Shown here piece by piece: positions 29,289-37,881 of a DNA stretch of 64,000 bases (position 1 is the stretch's first letter; each line of letters opens with the position of its first letter). Source of the DNA: Hoeflea_A sp963921345 (GTDB lineage Bacteria > Pseudomonadota > Alphaproteobacteria > Rhizobiales > Rhizobiaceae). The stretch lies in contig CAWUFE020000007.1 of the NCBI GenBank assembly GCA_963921345.3, positions 1,674,001-1,738,000 on the forward strand. Reading direction: 5' to 3'. Under the pieces are notes generated by a model. The model searched no databases. It had not been told where the DNA came from and saw only the letters and a program-made list of their open reading frames with translations. Made by a program: the position numbers and the translations under genes.

Positions 29289-30641
29289 TTGTGGGACGCC
29301 CTCGCCCAAGCGCAAGAGCAGAAAACGATCTCGCGGTTTCGCCTCTGCCGGACCGCGCACCTGTTGGGCTCGATCTTGCTCGCAACCGCCATCGCCGTGA
29401 CCGCACCGAGCTCCGGCAAGGCCGAGCACACCGTCGACGACCTGGCCTGTTCCGCCTGCCAGAGTTTTGCCGATCGACTGGCCCTGATCGGCCCGGGCCC
29501 GGCCTTTCTTGCCAGCTACGAAGCGCCGCCGGAGGGCAATCTGCTGCCGGTGCTTCGCGATGTCGCCTTCGTCTACGACAATGCCCTGGTCGCCATCGCG
29601 CTCATCGGCTGCGGTCGGACCGAGACCGCGAAGCCGATCGGCAACGCCCTGCTCTACGCCCTCGACAACGACCGGCACTATAGGGACGGCCGACTGCGCA
29701 ACGCCTATGCCGCCGGGCCGATCACGGATCTGAGCAAACCGGTCGCGCTGCCCGGGTACCGTGACGAAACGTCAAATGCCTGGCGGGAAGATGCCTATCA
29801 GGTCGGAACCGCAACCGGCAGCACCGCCTGGGCGGCACTCGCCCTGCTGAACCTGCACCGGGCAACGGGCGAGACGCGTTACCTGGACGGGGCGAAACGC
29901 GTCATGCGGTGGATCAACACCATGACGTTCGACGGCAAGGGCCCCGGCGGCTACCGCGGCGGCTTCTACGGCTTCGAGCCCTCCCCGCACCGCATCGCCT
30001 GGAAATCGACCGAGCACAATATCGACGTCTATGCTGCCAATCTGTGGCTGGCAGACGCGTCAGGACAGGATGTGTGGCGCCGACACGCAACAAGAGCCCT
30101 CGCCTTCGTCACCGCCGCCTGGTGGGACCGCGACGCCCAGTTCCGCATTGGCACCGGCACCGACGGCGTGAGCTGGAACGTCGACCAGACCGGTCTCGAC
30201 GCCCAGCTCTGGCCGCTGATTGCCGCCCCGACATTCGCTGGACAGGCCGATCGGACCATCGACGCGACCCTGGCCGGCTTCGGCGTCGACCGCGGCCTAG
30301 ACTTCAACACGGACCGGGACGCAGCCTGGCTCGAGGGAACGGCTCAGGGCGCCCTTGTGCTCAAGGCGTTCGGCCGCCCGGCTGACGCCAGGACCATGCT
30401 GCAGACGATGGCGACCAACGGCGTCGGCGACGGACTGATCTATGCCAGCTCGACGGATCGTCTGACGACGGGCCTGACGACCGGGCCGGACGCCGGCGCG
30501 CCGGAATTCTTCTATTACCGGCTGCCGCATATCGGCGCCACTGCGTGGGCGGCCCTGGCCGGCATCGGCTGGAATCCCTTCACCGGCCGCGCCCTCCCCG
30601 GCGACCAGACGGAGATTGCCGCATGTCACCCGAAACCCTGA
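29289..30641 (+). CDS. Exported helical-barrel enzyme, putative glycoside hydrolase or lyase of the glucan locus
   Basis: A 450-residue protein beginning at TTG with AGGAG about 8 nt upstream; no earlier ATG exists in frame. An N-terminal hydrophobic signal (LLGSILLATAIAVTAPSSGKA) predicts export. The body consists of repeated helical pairs with aromatic/acidic clusters (STAWAALALLNLHRATGETRYLD, STEHNIDVYAANLWLAD, GTAQGALVLKAFGRP, GATAWAALAGIGWNPF), the pattern of an (alpha/alpha)-barrel as in many polysaccharide-active enzymes. The exact family and substrate are not identified. It overlaps the GT2 gene by 19 bp, so it is an integral part of the operon. Confidence 0.65.
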   Translation: MWDALAQAQEQKTISRFRLCRTAHLLGSILLATAIAVTAPSSGKAEHTVDDLACSACQSFADRLALIGPGPAFLASYEAPPEGNLLPVLRDVAFVYDNALVAIALIGCGRTETAKPIGNALLYALDNDRHYRDGRLRNAYAAGPITDLSKPVALPGYRDETSNAWREDAYQVGTATGSTAWAALALLNLHRATGETRYLDGAKRVMRWINTMTFDGKGPGGYRGGFYGFEPSPHRIAWKSTEHNIDVYAANLWLADASGQDVWRRHATRALAFVTAAWWDRDAQFRIGTGTDGVSWNVDQTGLDAQLWPLIAAPTFAGQADRTIDATLAGFGVDRGLDFNTDRDAAWLEGTAQGALVLKAFGRPADARTMLQTMATNGVGDGLIYASSTDRLTTGLTTGPDAGAPEFFYYRLPHIGATAWAALAGIGWNPFTGRALPGDQTEIAACHPKP

Positions 30642-32638
30642 CCCTGCAGGATGCCACTCTCTATGGCGGCATCGTTTCGGTGCTGATTGCCGCCTGCGCG
30701 CTCTTCCTGTCCAACCGGCACTTCCTGGATCGTCTGGCCTTCGGGGCGCTGGTGGTCGCCATGCTGGGTGCCTATGGCTGGTACCGCCTCAGCCACACCC
30801 TGCCCGTCTTCGAGTGGAACAGCTACGCGCTGTGGCCCCGCTTCTACGTCACGCTCGAGATGATCGTCGTGGCCTATACCGCGTTGTCGGTCGGTTTTTT
30901 CATTCGGCGAACGGATCGTTCCGCCCAGGCAGACGCGGCGGCCGAGCGCCTGGCGGAGATGGCGGAGCCGCCAGCGGTCGATGTCATGATCTGCACCTAC
31001 AGCGAAGACCTGGTGGTGCTGGAACGCTCGATCCTTGCGGCCCTGGCCATCGACTATCCGAACTACAGCGTTTGGGTGCTCGACGACGGCCGCCGCGACT
31101 GGCTGAAGGACTATTGCGACGGTGTCGGCGCCCGCTACGTGCGCAGGGACGACAATGTCGGCGCCAAGGCCGGCAACCTCGACAACGGCCTCCGGGTTTC
31201 CGCCGACGAGACCGACGCCCCCCTGGTGCTGGTGCTGGATGCCGACTTCGCGCCGCACAAGACCATCCTGAAACGCATCGTCGGATTGTTCGAGGACGAG
31301 ACGATCGGCATCGTGCAGACGCCACAGTTCTATTACAACGCCGATCCGGTGCAGCATAATCTGATGGCCAACCGGACCTGGGTCGACGACCAGCGGATCT
31401 TTTTCGATGTCATGCAGCCGGCCAAGGACGCCTGGGGCACGGCTTTCTGCGTCGGCACGTCGTTCGTCGTGCGCCGCGACGCGCTCGATGCCATCGGCGG
31501 GATGCCGAAGGAATCGGTGACCGAGGACCTGCACACGACCTACCGCCTGATGCAGCACGGTCTGAAGACGATCTGGCTGAACGAGCGCCTGAGCGTCGGT
31601 CTGTCGGCCGAGAGTCTGGCCGGCTACATCACCCAGCGCTGCCGATGGTGCCTCGGCACCATCCAGATTGCGCTGCTGCCGGACGGGCCCTTTCGCGGCC
31701 GTGGCTTTTCATGGATGGAGCGTCTTCACTATCTGCACGGTCTGATGTTCTGGTTCTGCCGGCCCTTCGTCGTGGCCATGCTGCTGGCGCCCATTCTGTT
31801 CTACTTTCTCGGACTGCCGGCGATCCTCTTCGCCCCCGAAGCGCTGTTGATGTACGGATTGCCGGCGGTCATCGGTAGCATGATCTTCCTGGCCTGGGTG
31901 TCGGACAAGAAAAGCCTGCCGCTGTTCACCGAAGTCTCGCATATGCTGGCGGCCTTCCCGGTCACCCTGACCATCGTCAAGGCGATGCGCCAGCCCTTCG
32001 GTCATCCCTTCAAGGTTACCGCCAAGGGCGAAGACCGCTCGGAGGTTCAGGTACAGATCCCGCTGGTCATTCTCTTCGGCACCATCATCGTCCTGACCAT
32101 CACCGGGATGGTGAACGGCCCGCTGCTGCAGACCTATGGCGAGCATGACGGTTTCAGCATCGCATGGGGCGTCGTGATCATGATCTACTGCTTTGTCGCC
32201 CTGACCATATGCATCGAGTTGCCGCGGCCCGAGATCGACGACCAACCCTTCCCGATGGACGCCGCCGGCGCCCTGACCTGGCCCGGCGGCAGCTGGTCCG
32301 GAACCATCCGCAGCATGAGCATGAACCAGCTCACCTTCGAGATCGCGGCGCCGCCGACGGGCATTGCCGAAGGGCAGATGCTGGATGTGAGTTTCCTCGA
32401 CGGACTGCAAAGCACCGCCGAGGTCGTCGAGATCGGGCGCAAGCGCATGACCCTGCGGCTCATCGACCATGCCGCCATCCGCAACGAGATGATTGCCCGC
32501 CTGTTTTCCGATCCGCCGGTCAACATCGCCGCCAACGGACGCATGCTGTCGACCTTGCTGTCCCTGCTTCGCCGTGTCTACGGATCGCCGAGAAGAGTTC
32601 TGACGCATTCCCGCGAGAGCGCGACTGCCTCCGGCTGA
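30623..32638 (+). CDS. Cellulose synthase-like GT2 glycosyltransferase (BgsA-like beta-glucan synthase)
   Basis: A 671-residue processive family 2 glycosyltransferase. Three or so N-terminal membrane helices are followed by the catalytic domain with VLDDG (residues 153-156), LDADF (205-209), VTEDLHTTY with the catalytic Asp (302), and the product-binding QRCRW (338-342). More helices run to about residue 530, and a cytoplasmic tail of roughly 125 residues follows. The tail looks PilZ-like in position (GSWSGTIRSMSMNQLTFEI) but lacks a clear RxxxR and DxSxxG pair. That combination, with an HlyD-like partner rather than BcsB, matches the c-di-GMP-responsive mixed-linkage glucan synthase BgsA better than BcsA. 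The product is inferred. Confidence 0.78.
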   Translation: MSPETLTLQDATLYGGIVSVLIAACALFLSNRHFLDRLAFGALVVAMLGAYGWYRLSHTLPVFEWNSYALWPRFYVTLEMIVVAYTALSVGFFIRRTDRSAQADAAAERLAEMAEPPAVDVMICTYSEDLVVLERSILAALAIDYPNYSVWVLDDGRRDWLKDYCDGVGARYVRRDDNVGAKAGNLDNGLRVSADETDAPLVLVLDADFAPHKTILKRIVGLFEDETIGIVQTPQFYYNADPVQHNLMANRTWVDDQRIFFDVMQPAKDAWGTAFCVGTSFVVRRDALDAIGGMPKESVTEDLHTTYRLMQHGLKTIWLNERLSVGLSAESLAGYITQRCRWCLGTIQIALLPDGPFRGRGFSWMERLHYLHGLMFWFCRPFVVAMLLAPILFYFLGLPAILFAPEALLMYGLPAVIGSMIFLAWVSDKKSLPLFTEVSHMLAAFPVTLTIVKAMRQPFGHPFKVTAKGEDRSEVQVQIPLVILFGTIIVLTITGMVNGPLLQTYGEHDGFSIAWGVVIMIYCFVALTICIELPRPEIDDQPFPMDAAGALTWPGGSWSGTIRSMSMNQLTFEIAAPPTGIAEGQMLDVSFLDGLQSTAEVVEIGRKRMTLRLIDHAAIRNEMIARLFSDPPVNIAANGRMLSTLLSLLRRVYGSPRRVLTHSRESATASG

Positions 32639-32674
32639 CAGGATCGTCAAACGAAGCCGGCGAGCATGGATGCC

Positions 32675-32693
32675 GGTGACGTTTCCCGTCACC
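32675..32693. terminator. Weak hairpin between convergent glucan operon and regulator gene
   Basis: A 7-bp stem GGTGACG / CGTCACC with a 5-nt loop lies in the 70-bp gap between the convergent GT2 and LuxR-type genes. It has no T-run, so assignment as a terminator is tentative. Confidence 0.3.
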
Positions 32694-32708
32694 TCGACCC
32701 AGCTCCCT

Positions 32709-33353
32709 TCACTCGTCCCGGATTTTGCCGCCCGAGGACTGGGCTGAATAATAGTAGACGATGGCCTGTGCCCGGTTCTTGACCGAGAGCTTTTCGTAGA
32801 TGTTCGACAGGTGGAATTTCACCGTGTTGGTTGAGATCTGCAGCGTCTTGGAGAGTTCGCGGTTGGACATGCCGTTGGCCAGCGATTCCAGAATCGCGCG
32901 TTCCTTGCGCGACAGGGTGTTCATCGGATCCTGCTGCATCTGGCGCACGTCGATGAACGGAAACACCATCTTGCCGGCGGCAACGTCGGCACAGGTGTCG
33001 AGAAGGCTCTCAACCTGACCGGAGCGCGATGCAAACCCGGCCGCGCCGGCCTGCATGGCCAGCCGCGGCTGGTCGCCCTTTTCCTCACCATAGACCACGA
33101 AGCGCGGTGCGTTTTCCTGTTCGCGCAAAACCTCGATCAGCTTGGCCGCCCCAAGCACCGGCAGGTTCCAGTCGATCACGCAGACCTCGACCGGCACCCG
33201 CATGACAAGACCGAGACAGCCCTCGGCGGTCGCCGATGTGGCCACCAGGGAGAAACGCGGATCCCGTTCAAAAATTTCCGACATGGCCGACAGAACCAGT
33301 GAATTGCTGTCTGCGAGCAAGGTGTTGATCGGCGACGCTGGATTCTCAACCAT
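32709..33353 (-). CDS. LuxR/NarL-type regulator with degenerate receiver domain
   Basis: A 214-residue two-domain regulator. The N-terminal half has a response-regulator-like fold (LLADSNSLVLSAMSEIFERD, VEVCVIDWNLPVLG with the phospho-Asp position kept), but the acidic pair of strand 1 is reduced to one Asp and the conserved Lys is not evident (AAGFASRSG), so phosphorylation is doubtful. The C-terminal LuxR HTH is complete: LSRKERAILESLANGMSNRELSKTLQISTNTVKFHLSNIYEKL. ATG at 33353 is chosen; the frame is open upstream over a large palindrome. It is divergent from the serine-cycle operon and convergent with the glucan operon. Confidence 0.8.
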   Translation of the reverse strand: MVENPASPINTLLADSNSLVLSAMSEIFERDPRFSLVATSATAEGCLGLVMRVPVEVCVIDWNLPVLGAAKLIEVLREQENAPRFVVYGEEKGDQPRLAMQAGAAGFASRSGQVESLLDTCADVAAGKMVFPFIDVRQMQQDPMNTLSRKERAILESLANGMSNRELSKTLQISTNTVKFHLSNIYEKLSVKNRAQAIVYYYSAQSSGGKIRDE

Positions 33354-33416
33354 TTGTTTTCGCACTCGAATTTCGAAAAAACTACCCGAATTGGTGGATT
33401 GTGTTGCGCCACATCC

Positions 33417-33448
33417 GGAAATACCTACCCATATGGGTGGGTATTTCC
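33417..33448. promoter_or_regulatory. 32-bp near-perfect palindrome in the regulator/serine-cycle intergenic region
   Basis: Positions 33417-33432 and 33433-33448 are complementary at 15 of 16 pairs, centred on CATATG with arms containing TACC and TACCC. Isolated TACCC elements also occur near 33383 and 33462. It lies 63 bp from the regulator start and about 120 bp from sgaA, the right place for an operator of the divergent LuxR-type protein. The contiguous centre also makes it a good dimer-binding site rather than a terminator. Confidence 0.65.
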
Positions 33449-33569
33449 CCGCCCTATTAGATACCCAAAGGCAGTAGTAACTTACGTTGCGTCTTCGGAC
33501 AAGCCGGGGTTTTTCTAACCGCGAGGAGACAGACGGGTCGAAAGGCCCGGCGACGGAGGACACCAGCCG

Positions 33570-34814
33570 ATGACATCACATATCTTCCCCAAGCTCGAAA
33601 TTCCCGAGACGCTGGCCGCGGGTCCCGGACCGGGCAACACCGACGCGCGCGTCCTTCAGGCTTTTGCCGGCGCCGGGGTGGCCGATCACATGCAGGGCGA
33701 TGTCCTGCGAGGAATGATCGAATGCAAGCACATGCTGCGCGAAATCTGGGGCACGGAGAACGTCTACACCTTCGCCATTGCCGGCACCGGCTGGAGCGGC
33801 CTGGATGCCATGTTCTCGGCGGTCATGCCGGGCGACAAAGTCGTCGCCTTCTCCAACGGAACGTTTTCCGGCATCGATTCCCTTACCCTGCGGATCAAGG
33901 CGGCGACCCCGGCCGAACTGGCGGCGGATTCGCTGAACCCGCAGGCCGCCAGCGTCGTTGTCGTCGAGGTGCCGCACGGTCAGTCTGTCACCGGCGAAAC
34001 CGTCGAGGCGGCGCTCGCCGAGCACAAGCCGAAATGGGCTTTCATGGCCCATTGGGAAACCGGGTCCGGCCGCATCAACGATCTCCGCGGCTTTTCCGAT
34101 GCCTGCGAGCGCCACGGCGTCATGGGACTGGTCGATGCGGTCTCCTCCCTCGGGGTCGAGGCGTTCTCGATCGACGACTATCCGGGGGTCGCTGGCTGGG
34201 CGTCCTGTCCGCAAAAGGGCCTGTGCTGCCTGCCCCTCACCTACGCGCCGGTCAGCTTCCGCGATGTCTATATCGACACGCTGAAGGCAACCGGCGCCTA
34301 CACCTATGTGCACAACCCGATCTTCGAGGCGCGCCACTGGGGCATCATTGACGGTGCCGATGTCGAAAAAGGTACCTATCACCGTACCCATTCCGGCTAT
34401 GCGGTCGCCGCCTTCCACCAGGCCCTGCGGCTGACCCTTCTGGAAGGGCTCGCCGACCGGGCCGAATCCTACCGCATGCACGAAGCGGCCCTGCGCGACG
34501 CGGTTGCCGCCATGGGCTGCGAGGTGACCTCCAACATGACCAGCCTGGTCGTGCTGAACCTGCCGGGCGATCTGGCCGGCCGGGAAATGGAGCTGGTGCA
34601 GAACTGCCGCGCCGAGGGCTTCGGCATCTGGCCCACCCTGTCCGAACCGGTGCAGATCCGCATCGGCATCCTCAACCAGCTGCGCCCCGCCGCCATCTGG
34701 GAGATCGTCCGCCGCTTTGCCGACGCCATGCGGGCGCTCGGCGCGGACGTGGATCAGGCCGCGATCGATGCGGTCCTCGACCGCCACTACGCACCGGCCG
34801 TTGCCGCGCAATAG
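33570..34814 (+). CDS. sgaA: Serine--glyoxylate aminotransferase
   Basis: A 414-residue class V PLP-dependent aminotransferase that converts serine plus glyoxylate to hydroxypyruvate plus glycine in the serine cycle. The PLP Lys is in GWASCPQKGLCCLPLTYAPV, and AGPGPGNTDARVLQAF near the N-terminus and GLVDAVSSLGVEAFSIDDY are conserved. As first gene of seven tightly spaced serine-cycle genes it is a reliable assignment. GGAGG lies upstream of the ATG, and mtkA follows after 9 bp. Confidence 0.95.
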   Translation: MTSHIFPKLEIPETLAAGPGPGNTDARVLQAFAGAGVADHMQGDVLRGMIECKHMLREIWGTENVYTFAIAGTGWSGLDAMFSAVMPGDKVVAFSNGTFSGIDSLTLRIKAATPAELAADSLNPQAASVVVVEVPHGQSVTGETVEAALAEHKPKWAFMAHWETGSGRINDLRGFSDACERHGVMGLVDAVSSLGVEAFSIDDYPGVAGWASCPQKGLCCLPLTYAPVSFRDVYIDTLKATGAYTYVHNPIFEARHWGIIDGADVEKGTYHRTHSGYAVAAFHQALRLTLLEGLADRAESYRMHEAALRDAVAAMGCEVTSNMTSLVVLNLPGDLAGREMELVQNCRAEGFGIWPTLSEPVQIRIGILNQLRPAAIWEIVRRFADAMRALGADVDQAAIDAVLDRHYAPAVAAQ

Positions 34815-34823
34815 GAGGGACCC

Positions 34824-36020
34824 ATGGATATCCATGAATACCAGGCCAAGGAAATTCTCTCGAATTTCGGCGTCGAGGTGCCCGCGGGCGCTCTTGCCTA
34901 CAGCCCCGAACAGGCCGCCTATCGAGCTCGCGAACTGGGCGGTGACGCATGGGTGGTCAAGGCCCAGGTGCATGCCGGCGGCCGCGGCAAGGCGGGCGGC
35001 GTCAAGCTCTGCAGCTCGCAGGAAGAAGTCCATGACGCTTGCGACGACATGTTCGGTCGCAAGCTGGTCACCCACCAGACCGGACCTGAAGGCAAAGGCA
35101 TCTACCGCGTCTACGTCGAGTCGACCGTGCAGATTGATCGCGAGATCTATCTTGGCCTGGTGCTCGACCGGTCGAGCCAGCGCATCATGATCGTCGCGTC
35201 TTCCGAAGGCGGCATGGAGATCGAGGAGATCTCGGCCGAGCGGCCCGACAGCATCGTTCGCTCCACCGTCGAACCTGCCGTCGGCCTGCAGGAATTCCAG
35301 GCTCGCGAGATCGCCTTCAATCTGGGGATCGAGCCGGGGCTGGTGCAGAACATGGTCCGCACCCTGCAGGGCTGCTACCGGGCGTTTCGTGATTTCGACG
35401 CCACCATGGTCGAGATCAACCCGCTTGTGATCACCGGCGACAACCGGGTGCTGGCGCTCGACGCCAAGATGAGTTTCGACGACAACGCCCTGTTCCGCCA
35501 CCCGCAGATCAGCGAGTTGCGCGACAAGTCGCAGGAAGACCCGCGCGAGTCGCGCGCCGCCGACCGCGGCCTCTCCTATGTCGGCCTCGAGGGCAATATC
35601 GGCTGCATCGTCAACGGCGCCGGCCTGGCGATGGCGACCATGGATACGATCAAGCTGGCCGGCGGCGAACCCGCCAACTTCCTCGACATCGGTGGCGGCG
35701 CGTCGCCGGAGCGGGTCACCAAGGCGTTTCGCCTGGTGCTGTCGGACAAGAACGTCCAGGCTGTCCTGGTCAACATCTTCGCCGGCATCAACCGCTGCGA
35801 CTGGGTGGCCGAGGGCGTGGTCCAGGCGCTACGCGACCTGCAGGTCGATATCCCCGTCGTGGTCCGCCTGGCCGGCACCAATGTCGAGGAAGGCCAGAAA
35901 ATCCTCGCCAAGTCGGGCCTGCCCATCATCCGCGCGACGACGCTGATGGAGGCGGCCGAGCGCGCTGTCGGCGCCTGGCGCAACGATCTCACCCAAGGCA
36001 CAAGAATGAGGGCTGTCTGA
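34824..36020 (+). CDS. mtkA: Malate--CoA ligase subunit beta (malate thiokinase large subunit)
   Basis: A 398-residue ATP-grasp subunit of the succinyl-CoA synthetase family. The start MDIHEYQAKEILSNFGVEVPAG, the ATP-binding VVKAQVHAGGRGKAGGVKLC and the CoA-side NFLDIGGGASPERVTKAF are typical. Genomic position between sgaA and hprA identifies it as the malate-specific enzyme making malyl-CoA for cleavage by MclA, rather than sucC. TGATG couples it to mtkB. Confidence 0.94.
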   Translation: MDIHEYQAKEILSNFGVEVPAGALAYSPEQAAYRARELGGDAWVVKAQVHAGGRGKAGGVKLCSSQEEVHDACDDMFGRKLVTHQTGPEGKGIYRVYVESTVQIDREIYLGLVLDRSSQRIMIVASSEGGMEIEEISAERPDSIVRSTVEPAVGLQEFQAREIAFNLGIEPGLVQNMVRTLQGCYRAFRDFDATMVEINPLVITGDNRVLALDAKMSFDDNALFRHPQISELRDKSQEDPRESRAADRGLSYVGLEGNIGCIVNGAGLAMATMDTIKLAGGEPANFLDIGGGASPERVTKAFRLVLSDKNVQAVLVNIFAGINRCDWVAEGVVQALRDLQVDIPVVVRLAGTNVEEGQKILAKSGLPIIRATTLMEAAERAVGAWRNDLTQGTRMRAV

Positions 36021-36910
36021 TGAGCATCCTTCTCGACCGTGAAACCCGCGTTATCGTTCAGGGCATCACCGGGCGCATGGCCCGCTTCCATACCAAGGAC
36101 ATGCTGCAATACGGCACCAATGTCGTTGGCGGCGTCGTCCCCGGCAAGGGCGGCGAGACCGTCGAAGGCGTGCCGGTGTTCAACACTGTCAAGCAGGCCG
36201 TCGAGGCCACCGGAGCCGATGCCAGCCTGGTTTTCGTACCGCCGCCCTTTGCGGCCGATTCGATCATGGAAGCGGCCGATGGCGGGATCCGCTACTGCGT
36301 CTGCATCACCGACGGAATCCCCGCCCAGGACATGATCCGCGTCAAGCGCTACATGTACCGCTATCCGCGCGAAAAGCGCATGATCCTCACCGGACCGAAT
36401 TGCGCCGGCACAATCAGCCCCGGCAAGGCGCTGCTCGGCATCATGCCCGGTCACATCTACCTGCCCGGCCATGTCGGCATCATCGGACGCTCCGGCACAC
36501 TCGGCTATGAAGCTGCCGCGCAGCTCAAGGAGCACGGCATCGGCGTCTCGACCAGCGTCGGCATCGGCGGCGACCCGATCAACGGATCGTCCTTTAAGGA
36601 CATCCTGCAGCTCTTCGAGCAGGACGACGAGACCCATGTGATCGCCATGATCGGCGAGATCGGCGGTCCGCAGGAAGCCGAAGCGGCGGAATACATCCGC
36701 GACCACATCAGCAAGCCCGTGGTGGCTTACGTGGCCGGCCTGACCGCCCCGAAAGGCCGCACGATGGGACACGCCGGCGCGATCATCTCCGCCTTCGGCG
36801 AAAGCGCCTCGGAAAAGGTCGAAATCCTCTCGGGCGTTGGCGCAACCGTTGCCGAGAACCCGGCCGTTATCGGCGACACGATCGCCCGCGTCATGAAAGA
36901 GGCAGCATGA
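36020..36910 (+). CDS. mtkB: Malate--CoA ligase subunit alpha (malate thiokinase small subunit)
   Basis: A 296-residue CoA-binding subunit with the Rossmann CoA site (TRVIVQGITGRMARFHTKDML), GPNCAGTISPGKALLGIMPG, and the phospho-His block TAPKGRTMGHAGAIIS. With MtkA it makes malyl-CoA from malate, CoA and ATP. The start overlaps the mtkA stop by one base, and the end overlaps the hprA start by four (ATGA). Confidence 0.94.
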   Translation: MSILLDRETRVIVQGITGRMARFHTKDMLQYGTNVVGGVVPGKGGETVEGVPVFNTVKQAVEATGADASLVFVPPPFAADSIMEAADGGIRYCVCITDGIPAQDMIRVKRYMYRYPREKRMILTGPNCAGTISPGKALLGIMPGHIYLPGHVGIIGRSGTLGYEAAAQLKEHGIGVSTSVGIGGDPINGSSFKDILQLFEQDDETHVIAMIGEIGGPQEAEAAEYIRDHISKPVVAYVAGLTAPKGRTMGHAGAIISAFGESASEKVEILSGVGATVAENPAVIGDTIARVMKEAA

Positions 36911-37881
36911 TGGTCAGGCCTTCGGTACTGGTGACGCGCCGCTGGCCAGCGGCGGTCGAAGCACAGCTGATGGAGAGCTACGACGCGGTCCTCAACACCG
37001 GCGACAAACCGCTGTCGCCATCGGATATCCGTGAGGCACTCGGCAGCTACGATGCGGTGCTACCGACGGTGACGGACAAGCTGACCGCCGAAGCCCTTGA
37101 TGTGCCCTCCTCCCGGACGAAAATCCTTGCCAATTACGGCGTCGGCTACAGCCACATCTGTGAGGATTCCGCCCGCGGTCTCGGCCTGACGGTGACCAAC
37201 ACGCCGGACGTGCTGTCGGAGTGTACCGCCGACCTGGCCATGACGCTGCTGCTGATGGCAGCACGACGCGCCGGCGAAGGCGAGCGCGAGCTGCGAGCCG
37301 GCAATTGGACCGGCTGGCGCCCGACGCACTTGGTCGGCACCAAGGCCAGCGGCAAGACGCTCGGCATCATCGGCTTCGGCCGTATCGGTCGGGAGATGGC
37401 GCGGCGAGCGCATTTCGGCTTCGGCATGAAGATCGTCGTACAGAATCGCAGCCCGCTCGATCCCGCCATCCTGGCGCAGTGCAACGCGACCCAGGTCGAT
37501 ACGGTGGATGATCTCTTGCCGCAATGCGATTTCGTGTCCCTGCACTGCCCGGGAGGCGATGCAAACAGGCACCTTATCAACGCACGGCGGCTGGAATTGA
37601 TGAAGCCGGGCGCCTTCCTGATCAACACCGCGCGCGGAGAGGTAATCGACGAAGCCGCATTGATTGAGGCCCTGACGTCGAAGTCGATCGGCGGCGCGGC
37701 GTTGGACGTGTTCGACGGCGAGCCGCACATTAATCCGGGCCTGATGCAATGCGACAATCTGGTGATGTTGCCGCATCTGGGCAGTGCCACGCGCGAAGCG
37801 CGCGAAGCCATGGGCTTTCGGGTCCTCGACAATCTGGGCGACTTTTTCGATGGCCGCCCACCGAGGGATCGGGTGATCTGA
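36907..37881 (+). CDS. hprA: Hydroxypyruvate reductase (D-2-hydroxyacid dehydrogenase)
   Basis: A 324-residue NAD(P)H-dependent reductase taking hydroxypyruvate to glycerate in the serine cycle. The dinucleotide fold KTLGIIGFGRIGREMARRA is complete, INTARGEVIDEAALIEAL holds the conserved Arg/Glu region, and LPHLGSATREAREAMG carries the catalytic His. The family alone is broad; the operon context decides the substrate. A 4-bp overlap with mtkB and a 1-bp overlap with ppc indicate coupled translation. Confidence 0.93.
   Translation: MMVRPSVLVTRRWPAAVEAQLMESYDAVLNTGDKPLSPSDIREALGSYDAVLPTVTDKLTAEALDVPSSRTKILANYGVGYSHICEDSARGLGLTVTNTPDVLSECTADLAMTLLLMAARRAGEGERELRAGNWTGWRPTHLVGTKASGKTLGIIGFGRIGREMARRAHFGFGMKIVVQNRSPLDPAILAQCNATQVDTVDDLLPQCDFVSLHCPGGDANRHLINARRLELMKPGAFLINTARGEVIDEAALIEALTSKSIGGAALDVFDGEPHINPGLMQCDNLVMLPHLGSATREAREAMGFRVLDNLGDFFDGRPPRDRVI

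Noticed and set aside
32250..32638. A functional PilZ domain at the end of the GT2 enzyme
   Set aside because: The tail has the right place and size but no clear RxxxR and DxSxxG motifs; c-di-GMP control is only inferred through similarity to BgsA.
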